In this document: in pieces, positions 1 through 7,321 of the stretch
Numbering within the stretch: position 1 is the first letter of the stretch
How the letters are laid out: each line of letters begins with the position of its first letter
DNA from: an uncultured Haliea sp.
GTDB taxonomy: Bacteria > Pseudomonadota > Gammaproteobacteria > Pseudomonadales > Halieaceae
Assembly (NCBI GenBank): GCA_913061145.1
Contig: CAJXUQ010000016.1
Span: forward strand, 19,231-83,230
DNA length: 64,000 nt
Direction: 5' to 3'
The notes under the pieces: generated by a model
Told to the model about the DNA's origin: nothing
Seen by the model: only the letters and a program-made list of their open reading frames with translations
Database searches by the model: none
Program-made: the position numbers and the translations under genes

Positions 1-686
1 GCCGGGCTGAGCGTGACCCTTCCGCCGACCTGAAAGGCGCACTAACCCCCAAGCGTGCCAAAAAACACCACGCTGCAATCACTGACCCTGCTGGTGTCGG
101 CAGGCTGCTGGTGGCAATGGATAACTTTGAAGGTACGCCGGTAGTGAAGGCTGCGCTGCTGTTGTCCCCACTGCTGTTCCAGCGCCCCGGAGAGATTCGC
201 GCAATGGAGTGGGCAGAAATCAACTGGGACGCCGCGCAGTGGGAGATACCCGCAGAGAAGATGAAGATGCGCCTGCCCCATGTTGTGCCGCTATGCAATC
301 AGGCGTTAGAGCTGATACGCGAGCTGCAACCGCTGACCGGCCGGGGGCGGTATGTATTCCCCAGCGCGAGAGGTGCCAGCCGCTGTATGTCTGATAACGC
401 TGTCAGAATTGCACTGCGCACTATTGGCTACGACAACGACACCATGACACCGCACGGTTTCCGAGCAATGGCGCGCACGCTGTTGGATGAAACGCTGGGA
501 TACCGCGTGGATTGGATAGAGCACCAGCTTGCCCACGCAGTGAAGGATGCCAACGGCAGAGCCTACAACCGCACCAGCCACCTAGAGAACCGACGGGGCA
601 TGATGCAGGGCTGGGCGGATTACCTGGATAGTTTGAAGGCCCAAGCAAAGGCCGGAAATGTGATTACCGCTCAGTTTAGGAAATAG
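1..686 (+). CDS. P4-type tyrosine integrase, 5' truncated by window edge
   Basis: The reading frame is open from base 3, so only the C-terminal catalytic half of a site-specific tyrosine recombinase is visible. The family conserves Arg, His-x-x-Arg, His and a nucleophilic Tyr. They are seen here in LFQRPGE (codon near 183), PHGFR (near 453), QLAH (near 534) and RAYNRT (near 564). The RPGE and AYNR contexts are typical of P4/IntS integrases, which insert islands and satellites into tRNA or other conserved 3' ends. The gene reads into the island, so the left attachment site should lie upstream of the window. The following genes (AlpA, small phage-type proteins, terminase small subunit) fit a satellite or defective prophage. 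Confidence 0.93.
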   Translation, partial: RAERDPSADLKGALTPKRAKKHHAAITDPAGVGRLLVAMDNFEGTPVVKAALLLSPLLFQRPGEIRAMEWAEINWDAAQWEIPAEKMKMRLPHVVPLCNQALELIRELQPLTGRGRYVFPSARGASRCMSDNAVRIALRTIGYDNDTMTPHGFRAMARTLLDETLGYRVDWIEHQLAHAVKDANGRAYNRTSHLENRRGMMQGWADYLDSLKAQAKAGNVITAQFRK

Positions 687-772
687 GCATAGGGCATCGC
701 GATTTACCACTTCGTTCAGATTCGTTCGGGCGGACTGCATTTAATAATTTACGGATGAGGAAGGATAAGAAT

Positions 773-1141
773 ATGAGCAGTTGGAAAGCACCAAGCTTCA
801 TGTTGCTTTGGGATATGCAACCTATAGGTAAAGTACAGGTCGGCTTTTTTCAAACACCCGAATACTCAAAGCCTGAATACTATTCGTTGAAACACACAGA
901 CGACCTAGTAGCGATTACGAAGATTATTGAAGAAAACATCACTGTTATTGATCTGAATACTAGGAAAGAGGCAAGTGATTATGCGGAGAGTGCAAACCTC
1001 GCCTTCATTGGCGGCAGAAGCGACTATGACAATTATTGGTCTTACAGGTTTAGAGCTACAGTTCACGGTACCCCCGATGATATTTGGATGACCGATTTAG
1101 TGAACGGAAAGCTAACTGGGCTTTTACGCAGTTATAGCTAG
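773..1141 (+). CDS. hypothetical island protein (122 aa)
   Basis: I do not recognise this protein. It is soluble, without signal peptide or membrane segment, and rich in Tyr, Asp and Trp. The frame extends up to an ATG at 755. However, a strong Shine-Dalgarno stretch (GAGGAAGGA, 757-765) sits 7 bases before the ATG at 773, so that start is preferred. It lies 87 bases after the integrase stop. Its base composition is more AT-rich than the chromosome, as expected for island cargo. It could be an accessory or immunity gene, but nothing in the sequence shows a function. Confidence 0.6.
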   Translation: MSSWKAPSFMLLWDMQPIGKVQVGFFQTPEYSKPEYYSLKHTDDLVAITKIIEENITVIDLNTRKEASDYAESANLAFIGGRSDYDNYWSYRFRATVHGTPDDIWMTDLVNGKLTGLLRSYS

Positions 1142-1266
1142 CAGGTGTTTTCACCGCCAACCACGATACTGTAAATTGCAGCGCCTAGGATGGCCCCCGA
1201 AAAGCCGCGACCCTGGCGGCCTGGCGCTGCAACCTTACACCAAGGGATGCACTGAGGGAGGCATGT

Positions 1267-2115
1267 ATGGCGGAGAAGCCTGCAAACTGGTACCTGTTCG
1301 ACTCAGATTTATTGGCCCAGCGTCGTGAAGACCTCAAGAATGAATCCGACGACGCGCTGGAGGAAGCGGTAATGGATGGCAATCAGTGTGAGACGCATTA
1401 TGCGTTTCAGCTGATCGCGCTTGGGGCTGTCGAGCCAAATGTTTTTGGTTCCTCCGAGTGGCTTGCAGAAGTACAGGAGCGTTTTAAAAGACCTGACGAT
1501 ACTCCAGTGCAACTATCTCTTTTGTTAGATGCTGCTCCGGCCCTTGGATTTACAGAAGACCCGCCTGAGATAGAGCCAGAAACGGAGCCGAACCTAGTGG
1601 GCAACGGTCCACAGGAAGCACTATCTGGATTGAACGAACAATGGAACACCTTGCGTGGGGGGCAAAGCCATGAGTTACGCGAGCTTATGAATAAAGTCCC
1701 CAACTTCCATAATTTAACGACCGCCCAAGCTTTCATGAATAATGTACTGGAATTCGGCGAATATCCAACGCCCGAGATACTACTGGCTATTGCCAAGGCA
1801 TTTGAACTTTACTTTGTCGCTGCGGGTGCTCTGACTCTTGAGGAGGTATTTTTTGGGCGACCCGTGAAGCGTGCCGGAAATTTCGCAAAGCGTTCAAAGC
1901 GGGAACAACGCTACCTGATATTTCACGATACCGTTCGACGAGAGCGGGCAATCTCTGAAGTGCTCGAAAAGCCATGTGCATTACAGCCAATGGCGGAATA
2001 TTTCTTGCGCCAAGAGCGTGAAGACTTTGGCAAGGGCTACACCGACTCTGACACTTTTTTGCGCGGTTATCGTGAATGGAAAGCTAAGCACCCGGACCTA
2101 GCGCCGGACGATTAA
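1267..2115 (+). CDS. hypothetical island protein (282 aa)
   Basis: Unrecognised, mainly helical and acidic. The central part is proline and glutamate rich (about residues 95-125, with repeated PE and EPE). The C-terminal half is basic and helical, with clusters such as KRSKREQR. A GAGGGAGG ribosome-binding site sits just before the ATG. No signal peptide or transmembrane segment is visible. It stands alone between the 122-aa gene and alpA, with about 125 bases upstream. The position between integrase and alpA is a common cargo site in satellites, so an accessory role is possible but unsupported by motif. Confidence 0.65.
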   Translation: MAEKPANWYLFDSDLLAQRREDLKNESDDALEEAVMDGNQCETHYAFQLIALGAVEPNVFGSSEWLAEVQERFKRPDDTPVQLSLLLDAAPALGFTEDPPEIEPETEPNLVGNGPQEALSGLNEQWNTLRGGQSHELRELMNKVPNFHNLTTAQAFMNNVLEFGEYPTPEILLAIAKAFELYFVAAGALTLEEVFFGRPVKRAGNFAKRSKREQRYLIFHDTVRRERAISEVLEKPCALQPMAEYFLRQEREDFGKGYTDSDTFLRGYREWKAKHPDLAPDD

Positions 2116-2197
2116 CCCGCTTATTTCTCCTCACGGTTGGCAGGCGAAGGCTAGTAGATTTCCATGCATCCAACAAAGCCCAGGGAGGGCCGGAAGC

Positions 2198-2419
2198 ATG
2201 GCAACACAACCGAACAACTCCACCACCTTACTGCGCTTGCCGGAAGTCGAAAGCGCGACCGGCAAAAAGCGCAGTGCAATCTACGCTGAAATTTCGGCAG
2301 GAACCTTTCCGGCACCAGTGAAGATAGGTGCCCGCGCATCCGCATGGGTGGCTGCTGAGGTGCAATCCTGGATAGCGTCCCGTATCGCTGAGCGTGACCA
2401 AGCGAAGGGGGCCGTATGA
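2198..2419 (+). CDS. AlpA-family transcriptional regulator
   Basis: A 73-residue DNA-binding protein of the AlpA / phage regulatory family. The sequence follows the family plan: LRLPEVESATGKKRSAIYAEISAGTFP forms the winged-helix/MerR-like helix-turn-helix, then PVKIGARASAWVAAEVQSW completes the fold. In P4-like elements AlpA-type proteins activate excision and lysogeny genes; that role is known for the family and inferred here. A GGGAGG site precedes the ATG. The stop overlaps the start of the next gene (ATGA at 2416-2419), so this gene leads a tightly coupled set of four small genes. Confidence 0.9.
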   Translation: MATQPNNSTTLLRLPEVESATGKKRSAIYAEISAGTFPAPVKIGARASAWVAAEVQSWIASRIAERDQAKGAV

Positions 2420-2634
2420 GCTTGCGTAAGGCAATCAACGATAAATGCCGCGAATGTATCTATGACCCAATGGCAGAGGGTAACTGGCGGCAGCAAATCA
2501 GCGCGTGTACGTCCCCAAATTGCCCGCTTTACGCTCACCGTCCCACCAGCCAAGGGTATGCCGCTAATCGCGCTAATTCGGTCGATTCTGGGGCCAAATT
2601 GGACGCTTTGCAGGTGGTGGAGGTGGTCAGATGA
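2416..2634 (+). CDS. small Cys-motif phage/island protein
   Basis: A 72-residue protein with KCRECIYDP near the N-terminus and a second Cys pair (ACTSPNCPLYAHRP) about 20 residues later. This gives a C-x2-C ... C-x5-C arrangement that probably binds one zinc. Proteins with the phrase CxxCIYDP...W..Q...C....CPLY..RP recur beside AlpA in prophages and satellites, but their function is not known to me. Its start overlaps the alpA stop and its stop overlaps the next start (ATGA at 2631), which implies translational coupling in one transcript. Confidence 0.8.
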   Translation: MSLRKAINDKCRECIYDPMAEGNWRQQISACTSPNCPLYAHRPTSQGYAANRANSVDSGAKLDALQVVEVVR

Positions 2635-2870
2635 GCGAGGGAGAAGCCAGCGCCCCGGCACAGGGCGCTAACCAGTACAGCCACGGCAAGTTTACCTACG
2701 TTTTCGAGGCGCGTCACACAACGACAGTGCATGTTGCCGTTTCTGCGGATAGTGAGCAGGAAGCACGCCAGCGCATCATGAACGGCGACCCGCTAGTGGA
2801 GCTTTACGATAGCGAGCCGGACAAGCTGGAGCTGATACTTCGGCACAGTGGTGGCGAGCATGGGGCGTAG
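2631..2870 (+). CDS. hypothetical small island protein (79 aa)
   Basis: Unrecognised. The N-terminus is low in complexity. It is followed by a compact alternating strand/helix segment (KFTYVFEARHTTTVHVAVSA, then a helix with SEQEARQRIM) that resembles small beta-alpha folds in phage genomes. Start and stop overlap both neighbours, so the gene is clearly part of the alpA operon. It is most likely real because of that coupling. No function can be proposed. Confidence 0.7.
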   Translation: MSEGEASAPAQGANQYSHGKFTYVFEARHTTTVHVAVSADSEQEARQRIMNGDPLVELYDSEPDKLELILRHSGGEHGA

Positions 2871-3393
2871 TTACACCAAATCAAAGGGGCGTGCGGGTAG
2901 TGGAGCGGGTCATGGTGCGCTGCCCCGTGTGGTGTGGGAGCACCCAAGTTATTGCAACCTGTCTGGCGCTGGCGCAAAGCTGCTGATGGACTTCGCCTGT
3001 CAATTCAACGGGCACAACAACGGCGACCTGCAAGCCGCATACTCGGTATTGAGCAAGCGAGGGTGGCGGTCACGCCAAACCATTAGCCGGGCCGTCGCGG
3101 AGTTATTGAGTGCGGAATTGATAGTAAAAACACGTGAGGGCAAGTTTACCAATCCCGGCGGGCAATGTGCCCTGTACGCTCTGGCATGGATACAGATACA
3201 CGATTGCGAGGGTAAGTTAGAGGTGCCGCCGACAAGTAAGCCGCCGAGGCAATTCTCATTGGAAGCTATCAAAACACCCAGTCCAGAACATGGACTAGGC
3301 TCGGTCCATAGACGGGGACGACAGCGTGCAAGGGACGGTTCTGGCAGGTACCAGTCGGTCCATAAACGGGTACGATTGGTGGATACCGCTTAG
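2860..3393 (+). CDS. replication-type helix-turn-helix protein of the satellite
   Basis: A 177-residue basic protein. The core (about residues 20-105) contains VWEHPSYCNLSGAGAKLLMDFACQFNGHNNGDLQAAYSVL and a winged-helix part with WRSRQTISRAVAELLSAELI. It then has EGKFTNPGGQCALYAL, a phrase typical of a family found in prophages and satellites next to AlpA. I infer a DNA-binding or replication-initiation role from this and from the direct or palindromic repeats in its 3' end. The frame extends to a GTG at 2848, but the ATG at 2860 gives the usual MGRSYTKSKG start. The basic tail repeats SVHRRGR and SVHKRVR because it is encoded by the DNA repeats. Confidence 0.72.
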   Translation: MGRSYTKSKGRAGSGAGHGALPRVVWEHPSYCNLSGAGAKLLMDFACQFNGHNNGDLQAAYSVLSKRGWRSRQTISRAVAELLSAELIVKTREGKFTNPGGQCALYALAWIQIHDCEGKLEVPPTSKPPRQFSLEAIKTPSPEHGLGSVHRRGRQRARDGSGRYQSVHKRVRLVDTA

Positions 3394-3407
3394 TCCATAA
3401 CGTGGAC
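3281..3407 (+). repeat. four GTCC...GGAC imperfect palindromes (iteron-like)
   Basis: Four related short sites lie in the last 110 bases of the replication-type gene and just after it: GTCCAGAACATGGAC (3281-3295), GTCCATAGACGGGGAC (3304-3319), GTCCATAAACGGGTAC (3358-3373) and GTCCATAACGTGGAC (3393-3407). The first and last are near-perfect dyads with a 5-base centre, and the middle two share the left arm GTCCATA. Such sites at the 3' end of a replication-type gene resemble iterons or operators. Function is inferred. Confidence 0.7.
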
Positions 3408-3545
3408 GCCTTTATATATTTACCAAGGGGTTACCCTTTTCAATGGAGCTGCAAAGCAGTCAATGGCAAGCGAGCTGGTGCAGAATTGAGTCGCGTTCCG
3501 CCGTAAATTCTGCCGGGGAAACCCTGGCACAGGAGAGTTGAGACT

Positions 3546-3740
3546 ACGAGCACTAACCCCCGCCGCCTACGAAACCCGGAGCGCCTGATTGTATCTGTGG
3601 AGTCGGTAACCGTTGCCGCCGTGGATAGAGTCATGGCGCAGGGCAGTCACCACCAGCACCGCAACCGTTCGGAGTTCGTGCGCCTGGCTATTGAGCGTGA
3701 GTTAGTGCGCTGTCAGAGTGATAATTTTCAGAAGCCATAG
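3546..3740 (+). CDS. ribbon-helix-helix (CopG/Arc-like) small protein, no standard start
   Basis: The frame 3507-3740 encodes a 64-residue basic protein. The segment ERLIVSVESVTVAAVDRVM is followed by RNRSEFVRLAIERELVR, which matches the beta-strand / helix / NRSEFVRxAI plan of ribbon-helix-helix DNA-binding proteins. There is no in-frame ATG, GTG or TTG at the proper place. An AGGAGAG site (3531-3537) lies 8-9 bases before an ACG codon at 3546, where ATG would be expected. Either the start was lost by one substitution, an unusual start is used, or the sequence has an error. The ATG at 3633 would remove the DNA-contacting strand. Confidence 0.5.
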   Translation, partial: TSTNPRRLRNPERLIVSVESVTVAAVDRVMAQGSHHQHRNRSEFVRLAIERELVRCQSDNFQKP

Positions 3741-3778
3741 AAGGCTTAGAGTGATGATTTTCTCATCCCATAAAAAGG
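3715..3778 (+). repeat. 30-bp imperfect direct repeat
   Basis: AGAGTGATAATTTTC plus CATAGAAGG (3715-3744) is repeated as AGAGTGATGATTTTC plus CATAAAAAGG (3748-3778), with the same internal spacing and a shift of 33 bases. The first copy overlaps the end of the ribbon-helix-helix gene. Tandem sites next to such a regulator could be its operator, but this is only inferred. Confidence 0.55.
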
Positions 3779-3928
3779 GAGTTACGCGGGACGGGTACTT
3801 GGGGACATCTTTCAAGGTATGCAACGCTCCTAGACGCGGTACTAATCTTAGAAAATCTGTTTAATTCCATAAAGAGCGTCACCGTTTCTTCAATCGCCAC
3901 CTTGTTACCCTGAAGGATCTGGTTGTCA
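3741..3928. other. gap without a gene
   Basis: Apart from the second direct-repeat copy I see nothing coding between the ribbon-helix-helix frame and the convergent 150-aa gene. The stretch is AT-rich, with no clear terminator. Confidence 0.5.
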
Positions 3929-4381
3929 CTACAAACTGTTTGTAGCAGAAACCAAGACGGAGCGGCGGCTCCAGATGCCAGCCTCTTCAAGCAATTTTTC
4001 CGATTTTTTCTCGATTTCCGCGGCTTTTTTGAAAGCGCTTGTTATTTCATAGTTGTCGCTCTTAATGTCTAGGAATTGAGATAGCTCTTTTAAGTCTGCT
4101 TTTAAGAAAAGGATTTGCATTCTGACATTGTGAAGCTTTCCGTGTAGGTTTTCAGCTTCCTCCAGCTTCTCAGGTCTATCATCCTGCATCAGGATTATCC
4201 TAAGCTCGCGTGCACTAATTGCCAGTTGGATTTCGTAGTGATCTAGTCGTGCTGCAATTTCATAAATCCGCTTCAATGCTGCTGTTCGTTCAATAGACTG
4301 AGTTCTGAAGCCCTTCAATTGAAAATAAACTACGGTGCCTAGAAGGACCGCGAGCAGAGCGAAATTTAGTTCTGTATTCAT
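3929..4381 (-). CDS. membrane-anchored coiled-coil hypothetical protein (150 aa)
   Basis: Unrecognised. Residues about 5-22 (LNFALLAVLLGTVVYFQL) form one N-terminal membrane segment. The rest is a long, charged, probably coiled-coil region, with EKLEEAENLHGKLHNVRMQI and later AAEIEKKSEKLLEEAG. It should therefore be a type II-like or inner-membrane anchored helical protein. It is AT-rich and lies on the minus strand behind the next gene (76 bases apart), probably in one transcript. Nothing identifies a function. Similar anchors are common among superinfection-exclusion and other island cargo, which is only context. Confidence 0.6.
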   Translation of the reverse strand: MNTELNFALLAVLLGTVVYFQLKGFRTQSIERTAALKRIYEIAARLDHYEIQLAISARELRIILMQDDRPEKLEEAENLHGKLHNVRMQILFLKADLKELSQFLDIKSDNYEITSAFKKAAEIEKKSEKLLEEAGIWSRRSVLVSATNSL

Positions 4382-4457
4382 GGCAAGTCTTTATCCGCGT
4401 GATCCCTCGGTCGGGGGCAATATTTTTCTATCAAGATGCTAGACGCACGGGCGGAAA

Positions 4458-5144
4458 TCATAGGCGGCCCGGCTTGACCTCAAAGAAGTCTACATTTTCA
4501 GCCTCGACGTTGTAGCGACACCGATAGATATAGTTTTCCCATGCGCCGAAGCCATTCTGTAACTGCAAACTGTCCCCTGAGTAAACAAAAGTATTTTTCT
4601 TCTCTGTTGCACTAACACGTGAGAACTTCGGCTGAAGCCAGCTATCCGTCCAACGAAAATCATATTTTGCCTGATTCTCAATTTGCGGCTGGCAAGACAG
4701 GATCGCCCTGAGTGAATGGCGCTCTGCCCAGCACTGCCAGTCAGTCTTGCACTTAGCCTCCTCTTTAGCACTCGCTAACCTGCGTCCCTCAATTTCTGCT
4801 CGGGTTGCTTCCTCTCGCGCAAGGCGCTCCGCCTTTTCTGCTTTCCCTCCGGCTATGCGCTCAGCTTTTTTGGCCTCGTACTCCGCACTCTGCGCCTGGC
4901 TTCGTTTGTTTTCGGTAGTTATTGCGACGAACAACGTGCCCCCTACCAAAACAAAGGGCAGGAGAATGATTACTGATCCTCGAAGCAATCTGCGTAACCA
5001 GCGTGGAATACCCCCTGCACTCCGTCCGATGCGCTTGGCATCTTCAGCTTTATTGCTAGGCTCACCAATCCCGAGGCAGTCTCGGCAAAGGCTGCCCGGT
5101 TTATCGAGAGGCGCGCCACAGTTGGGACAATATTTGTTTTGCAT
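4458..5144 (-). CDS. zinc-ribbon, single-pass membrane protein with charged stalk (228 aa)
   Basis: Residues 1-30 carry a zinc ribbon (CPNCGAP ... CRDCLG). A basic stretch and one membrane segment follow (about residues 53-75, SVIILLPFVLVGGTLFVAI). Next is a highly charged Ala/Glu/Lys coiled-coil stalk (about 80-130) and a C-terminal domain with three Cys (KCKTDWQCW, LSCQPQ). The C-terminal part is probably on the other side of the membrane. I know no function for it. It starts 12 bases after the stop of a small membrane-protein gene on the same strand, so both are likely cotranscribed with the 150-aa gene. Confidence 0.65.
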   Translation of the reverse strand: MQNKYCPNCGAPLDKPGSLCRDCLGIGEPSNKAEDAKRIGRSAGGIPRWLRRLLRGSVIILLPFVLVGGTLFVAITTENKRSQAQSAEYEAKKAERIAGGKAEKAERLAREEATRAEIEGRRLASAKEEAKCKTDWQCWAERHSLRAILSCQPQIENQAKYDFRWTDSWLQPKFSRVSATEKKNTFVYSGDSLQLQNGFGAWENYIYRCRYNVEAENVDFFEVKPGRL

Positions 5145-5156
5145 AGCGGTGCTTCT

Positions 5157-5303
5157 CTAGCCCCACCGCTCCATCACCAGTACAGCCGCCCCGAAGCCCA
5201 GCAGAGCGCCCGGCAGGAACAGCCACGCGATGAGCTTGTGATGGGAGCGCCGGTCAGCGGCTTTCTGGCGTATCTGAGCGGGCCTGTTGTCGGCTGGTTT
5301 CAT
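5157..5303 (-). CDS. small single-span membrane protein, paralogue of the 7322-7489 gene
   Basis: A 48-residue protein starting MKPADNRPAQIRQKAADR, followed by one hydrophobic span (about residues 24-43, LIAWLFLPGALLGFGAAVLV). A second island protein at 7322-7489 begins MKPLDTDRPNQIRREAADR and also ends in a span, so the two are paralogues. The bases around both starts are alike (TGGTTTCATG, then TGAGTGTAGC on the plus strand), which supports this start over the upstream codons. Its length is below usual gene-calling cutoffs. Function unknown. Confidence 0.62.
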   Translation of the reverse strand: MKPADNRPAQIRQKAADRRSHHKLIAWLFLPGALLGFGAAVLVMERWG

Positions 5304-5600
5304 GGTTTGAGTGTAGCACCAGCATAGTCCACTGCCGGGGGGGGCGTCGAAAGTCATTTGGCGTCATCTCGGGACACCGCGACCAACCGTAAATCCGCGC
5401 ATCCACAATTCAGATAATGGACTGGAGGGGGGCGGTTCAGAGGTGGAATGCTATCGAACCGGACACCGCGCCGGTAATCTCCGCGACATTAATTTGTACT
5501 TTTTCGTGCCTGCTACCCGGCAGGGGTGGGTAAAAGTCAAAGGGGCTTCACCGGCAAGACCGCGTGGGTACCCTACCTGAAATCAAATTGAGTATTCCCT
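5304..5600. other. gap with short repeats, no clear gene
   Basis: This 297-base stretch holds the shared leader of the small membrane gene. It also has two copies of GGACACCGCG (near 5374 and 5461) and a 22-codon frame starting GTG near 5528 that I cannot support as a gene. I see no promoter I would defend. Confidence 0.4.
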
Positions 5601-5922
5601 TTGAAAAAATCCACCGCACCAAAGCACTTGAGTACCGAGGCGCGGAGCTGGTGGGATCGCCTGCTGACCGAGTACGGAATAACCGATGATGCTGGCTTGC
5701 TGCTACTGCAAACCGCCCTGGACATTCGACCGGATGCGCGGCTGCCAGAAGGCTGTCAGCGATGACGGGGCTATGGTTAAAGACCGCTTCGACCAGTTGA
5801 AGCCGCACCCGCTGCTGGCCACTGAGCGCGATTCAAGGGCACAGATGCTGTTTGCACTGAAGGCCCTGAACCTTGACGTTGAGCCGCTGCGGGATAGCCC
5901 CGGCAGGCCGGGAGGACTGTAA
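5601..5922 (+). pseudogene. P27-family phage terminase small subunit, frameshifted
   Basis: From a TTG at 5601 the protein reads KKSTAPKHLSTEARSWW, then LLTEYGITDDAGLLLLQTALD, which is the N-terminal plan of P27-type terminase small subunits. That frame hits a stop at 5763. The homologous continuation (FDRMRGCQKAV, then MVKDRFDQLKPHPLL, RAQMLFALKALNLDVEPL, GRPGGL) is in the next frame from about 5724 to 5922. The join at CTGGACATTCGAC lacks two bases relative to the expected codons for LDAFD. The small subunit recognises viral DNA for packaging; here it is probably inactive unless a +1 shift occurs. The stop overlaps the next ATG by one base. Confidence 0.85.
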
Positions 5923-6131
5923 TGCCCACCAAACGACGCCGTACAAGCCGCCAGAGGGATGCAGGACTATCTCTACAGGTTAGGGCATTGTTTGTTGTTG
6001 GCTGCGGCTGGCAGTCCTACGGTGAGGCTGAGGCGCAAAGGCTGTGGAATGAGCATGGCCAGGACTATCTGCGCCTGCACCCTGATCCCACCTGTTTTGC
6101 CCTACTGCAACTTGGCGAGCCTGAAGGCTGA
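5922..6131 (+). CDS. small basic protein coupled to the terminase gene (69 aa)
   Basis: A 69-residue protein with a basic N-terminus (TKRRRTSRQRDAG), a middle SLQVRALFVVGCGWQSYGEAEAQRLW, and HPDPTCFALLQLG near the end. The start overlaps the terminase stop (TAATG at 5920-5924), typical of translational coupling. Phages often carry a small unassigned gene at this place. It may bind DNA or be a packaging accessory, but no motif proves it. Confidence 0.6.
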   Translation: MPTKRRRTSRQRDAGLSLQVRALFVVGCGWQSYGEAEAQRLWNEHGQDYLRLHPDPTCFALLQLGEPEG

Positions 6132-6294
6132 TCCCTGCTAGTACCCATAAGGTGAGGCACAATGTCGACAAGGGGCATTCCAATCCCTTTGCGCGCAATG
6201 AGAAACGACGAGTTGAGCGCCACCTTAGAATTACGGCAAGCTCCGCATCGTCGGCCACGGTAGCGCATGTCACCCCACGAGCGTGAATTGCCTT

Positions 6295-6313
6295 GCTACC
6301 CTTGAAGGGTAGC
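6295..6313 (+). other. hairpin GCTACCC-TTGAA-GGGTAGC
   Basis: A perfect 7-base stem with a 5-base loop lies between the 69-aa gene and the zinc-ribbon gene. No T-run follows, so it is not a canonical terminator. It could be an operator or an mRNA structure in the leader of the downstream gene. Confidence 0.45.
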
Positions 6314-6371
6314 GCCTGATTGAGGTGGGCGCTATGCTCATCGGTGTGGCATCCACGGAAGGAAAATAACA

Positions 6372-7223
6372 ATGGGGAAGTGCAGGTATTGCGGCAAGCC
6401 AGCGGGCTTTTTTAAAAAGGCACACAAGCATTGTGAAGTGGTTGCCGCACAGAAACACCGGGAGCGCGATAATCAGCGCCAGAGGATAAGCGAGCTGTTT
6501 GAGAGCGCGATACGGGGTGATATTGACGTAAACGGCGTATTTTCTGAGGTGGCCAATTACGCGGCGAGTAAATCCATTAAGCTCGATGCCCTGCCTAGTC
6601 TCGCTGCGAGCGCGTGGGAAGATTCCGTGCAAGTTGCTTTGGAGGACGACCTTCTTAGTGAAGAGGAAGAGAAAGTACTTTCTGAGTTGGCGGAGATGTT
6701 CAAGCTGTCCAAGTATCAGCTAGATAAAAACGGCGCTCAAACAACGTTGGTCAAGGCAGCGACCCTGCGTGATCTAATGAAAGGTGAAATCCCCCAGCGA
6801 ATCAAGGTTCAAGGAAACTTGCCGTTCAATTTCCAGAAAACCGAGAAATTGATATGGGTTTTCCAGGATGTATCGTACTTTGAGCAGAAAAAGCGAACCC
6901 AGTATGTCGGTGGATCTCAGGGCGTTAGCCTCCGTGTTGCCAAAGGCGTTTACTATCGGATGGGTTCTTTCAAGGGGCACAAGGTAGAATCTCACGAAAC
7001 GATCCACGCCGATACTGGCTTGATGGGCGTAACCAATAAGCACATTTACTTTTCTGGAGCAACAAAGAGCTTTCGTGTACGCCTAGACAAAATTGTTTCT
7101 TTCGAGCCATTTTCCGACGGGATAGGTATCCAGAGAGACGCTGCAACGGCAAAACCGCAACAGTTTAAAACAGGAGACGGTTGGTTTACCTACAATCTGG
7201 TGATGAACGCCTCGCAGCTGTAG
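6372..7223 (+). CDS. zinc-ribbon / helical / PH-like domain island protein
   Basis: A 283-residue soluble protein. Residues 3-21 form a zinc ribbon (CRYCGKPAGFFKKAHKHC). A helical middle (about 30-135) contains ALEDDLLSEEEEKVLSELAEMF, reminiscent of TerB-like helical bundles. The C-terminal part (about 140-283) looks like a bacterial PH-type beta barrel: VFQDVSYFEQKKRTQYVGG, TGLMGVTNKHIYF, VRLDKIVSFEPFSDGIGI. Proteins of this exact architecture recur near integrases in islands and prophages; I know no experimentally assigned function. An AAGGAAAATAAC leader gives a suitable ribosome site. Its place between the terminase gene and the island end is where satellites carry cargo such as defence genes. 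Confidence 0.72.
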   Translation: MGKCRYCGKPAGFFKKAHKHCEVVAAQKHRERDNQRQRISELFESAIRGDIDVNGVFSEVANYAASKSIKLDALPSLAASAWEDSVQVALEDDLLSEEEEKVLSELAEMFKLSKYQLDKNGAQTTLVKAATLRDLMKGEIPQRIKVQGNLPFNFQKTEKLIWVFQDVSYFEQKKRTQYVGGSQGVSLRVAKGVYYRMGSFKGHKVESHETIHADTGLMGVTNKHIYFSGATKSFRVRLDKIVSFEPFSDGIGIQRDAATAKPQQFKTGDGWFTYNLVMNASQL

Positions 7224-7321
7224 GTGGGCATAAAGGAGTCTGCGGTCACAATGCACTCCGTTAGCCTCATTCACCGGCCTCGACCAACAGGTCGCCCAAG
7301 CGCGGGCTTTTTTGTGTCTGG

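Noticed and set aside
3281..3407. CRISPR-like array
   Set aside because: Only four short, variable, palindromic sites with unequal spacing (23, 54 and 35 bases), inside a coding region; no cas genes.
5528..5594. 22-codon frame starting GTG before the terminase gene
   Set aside because: Too short and without a family match; it could be a leader peptide but nothing supports it.
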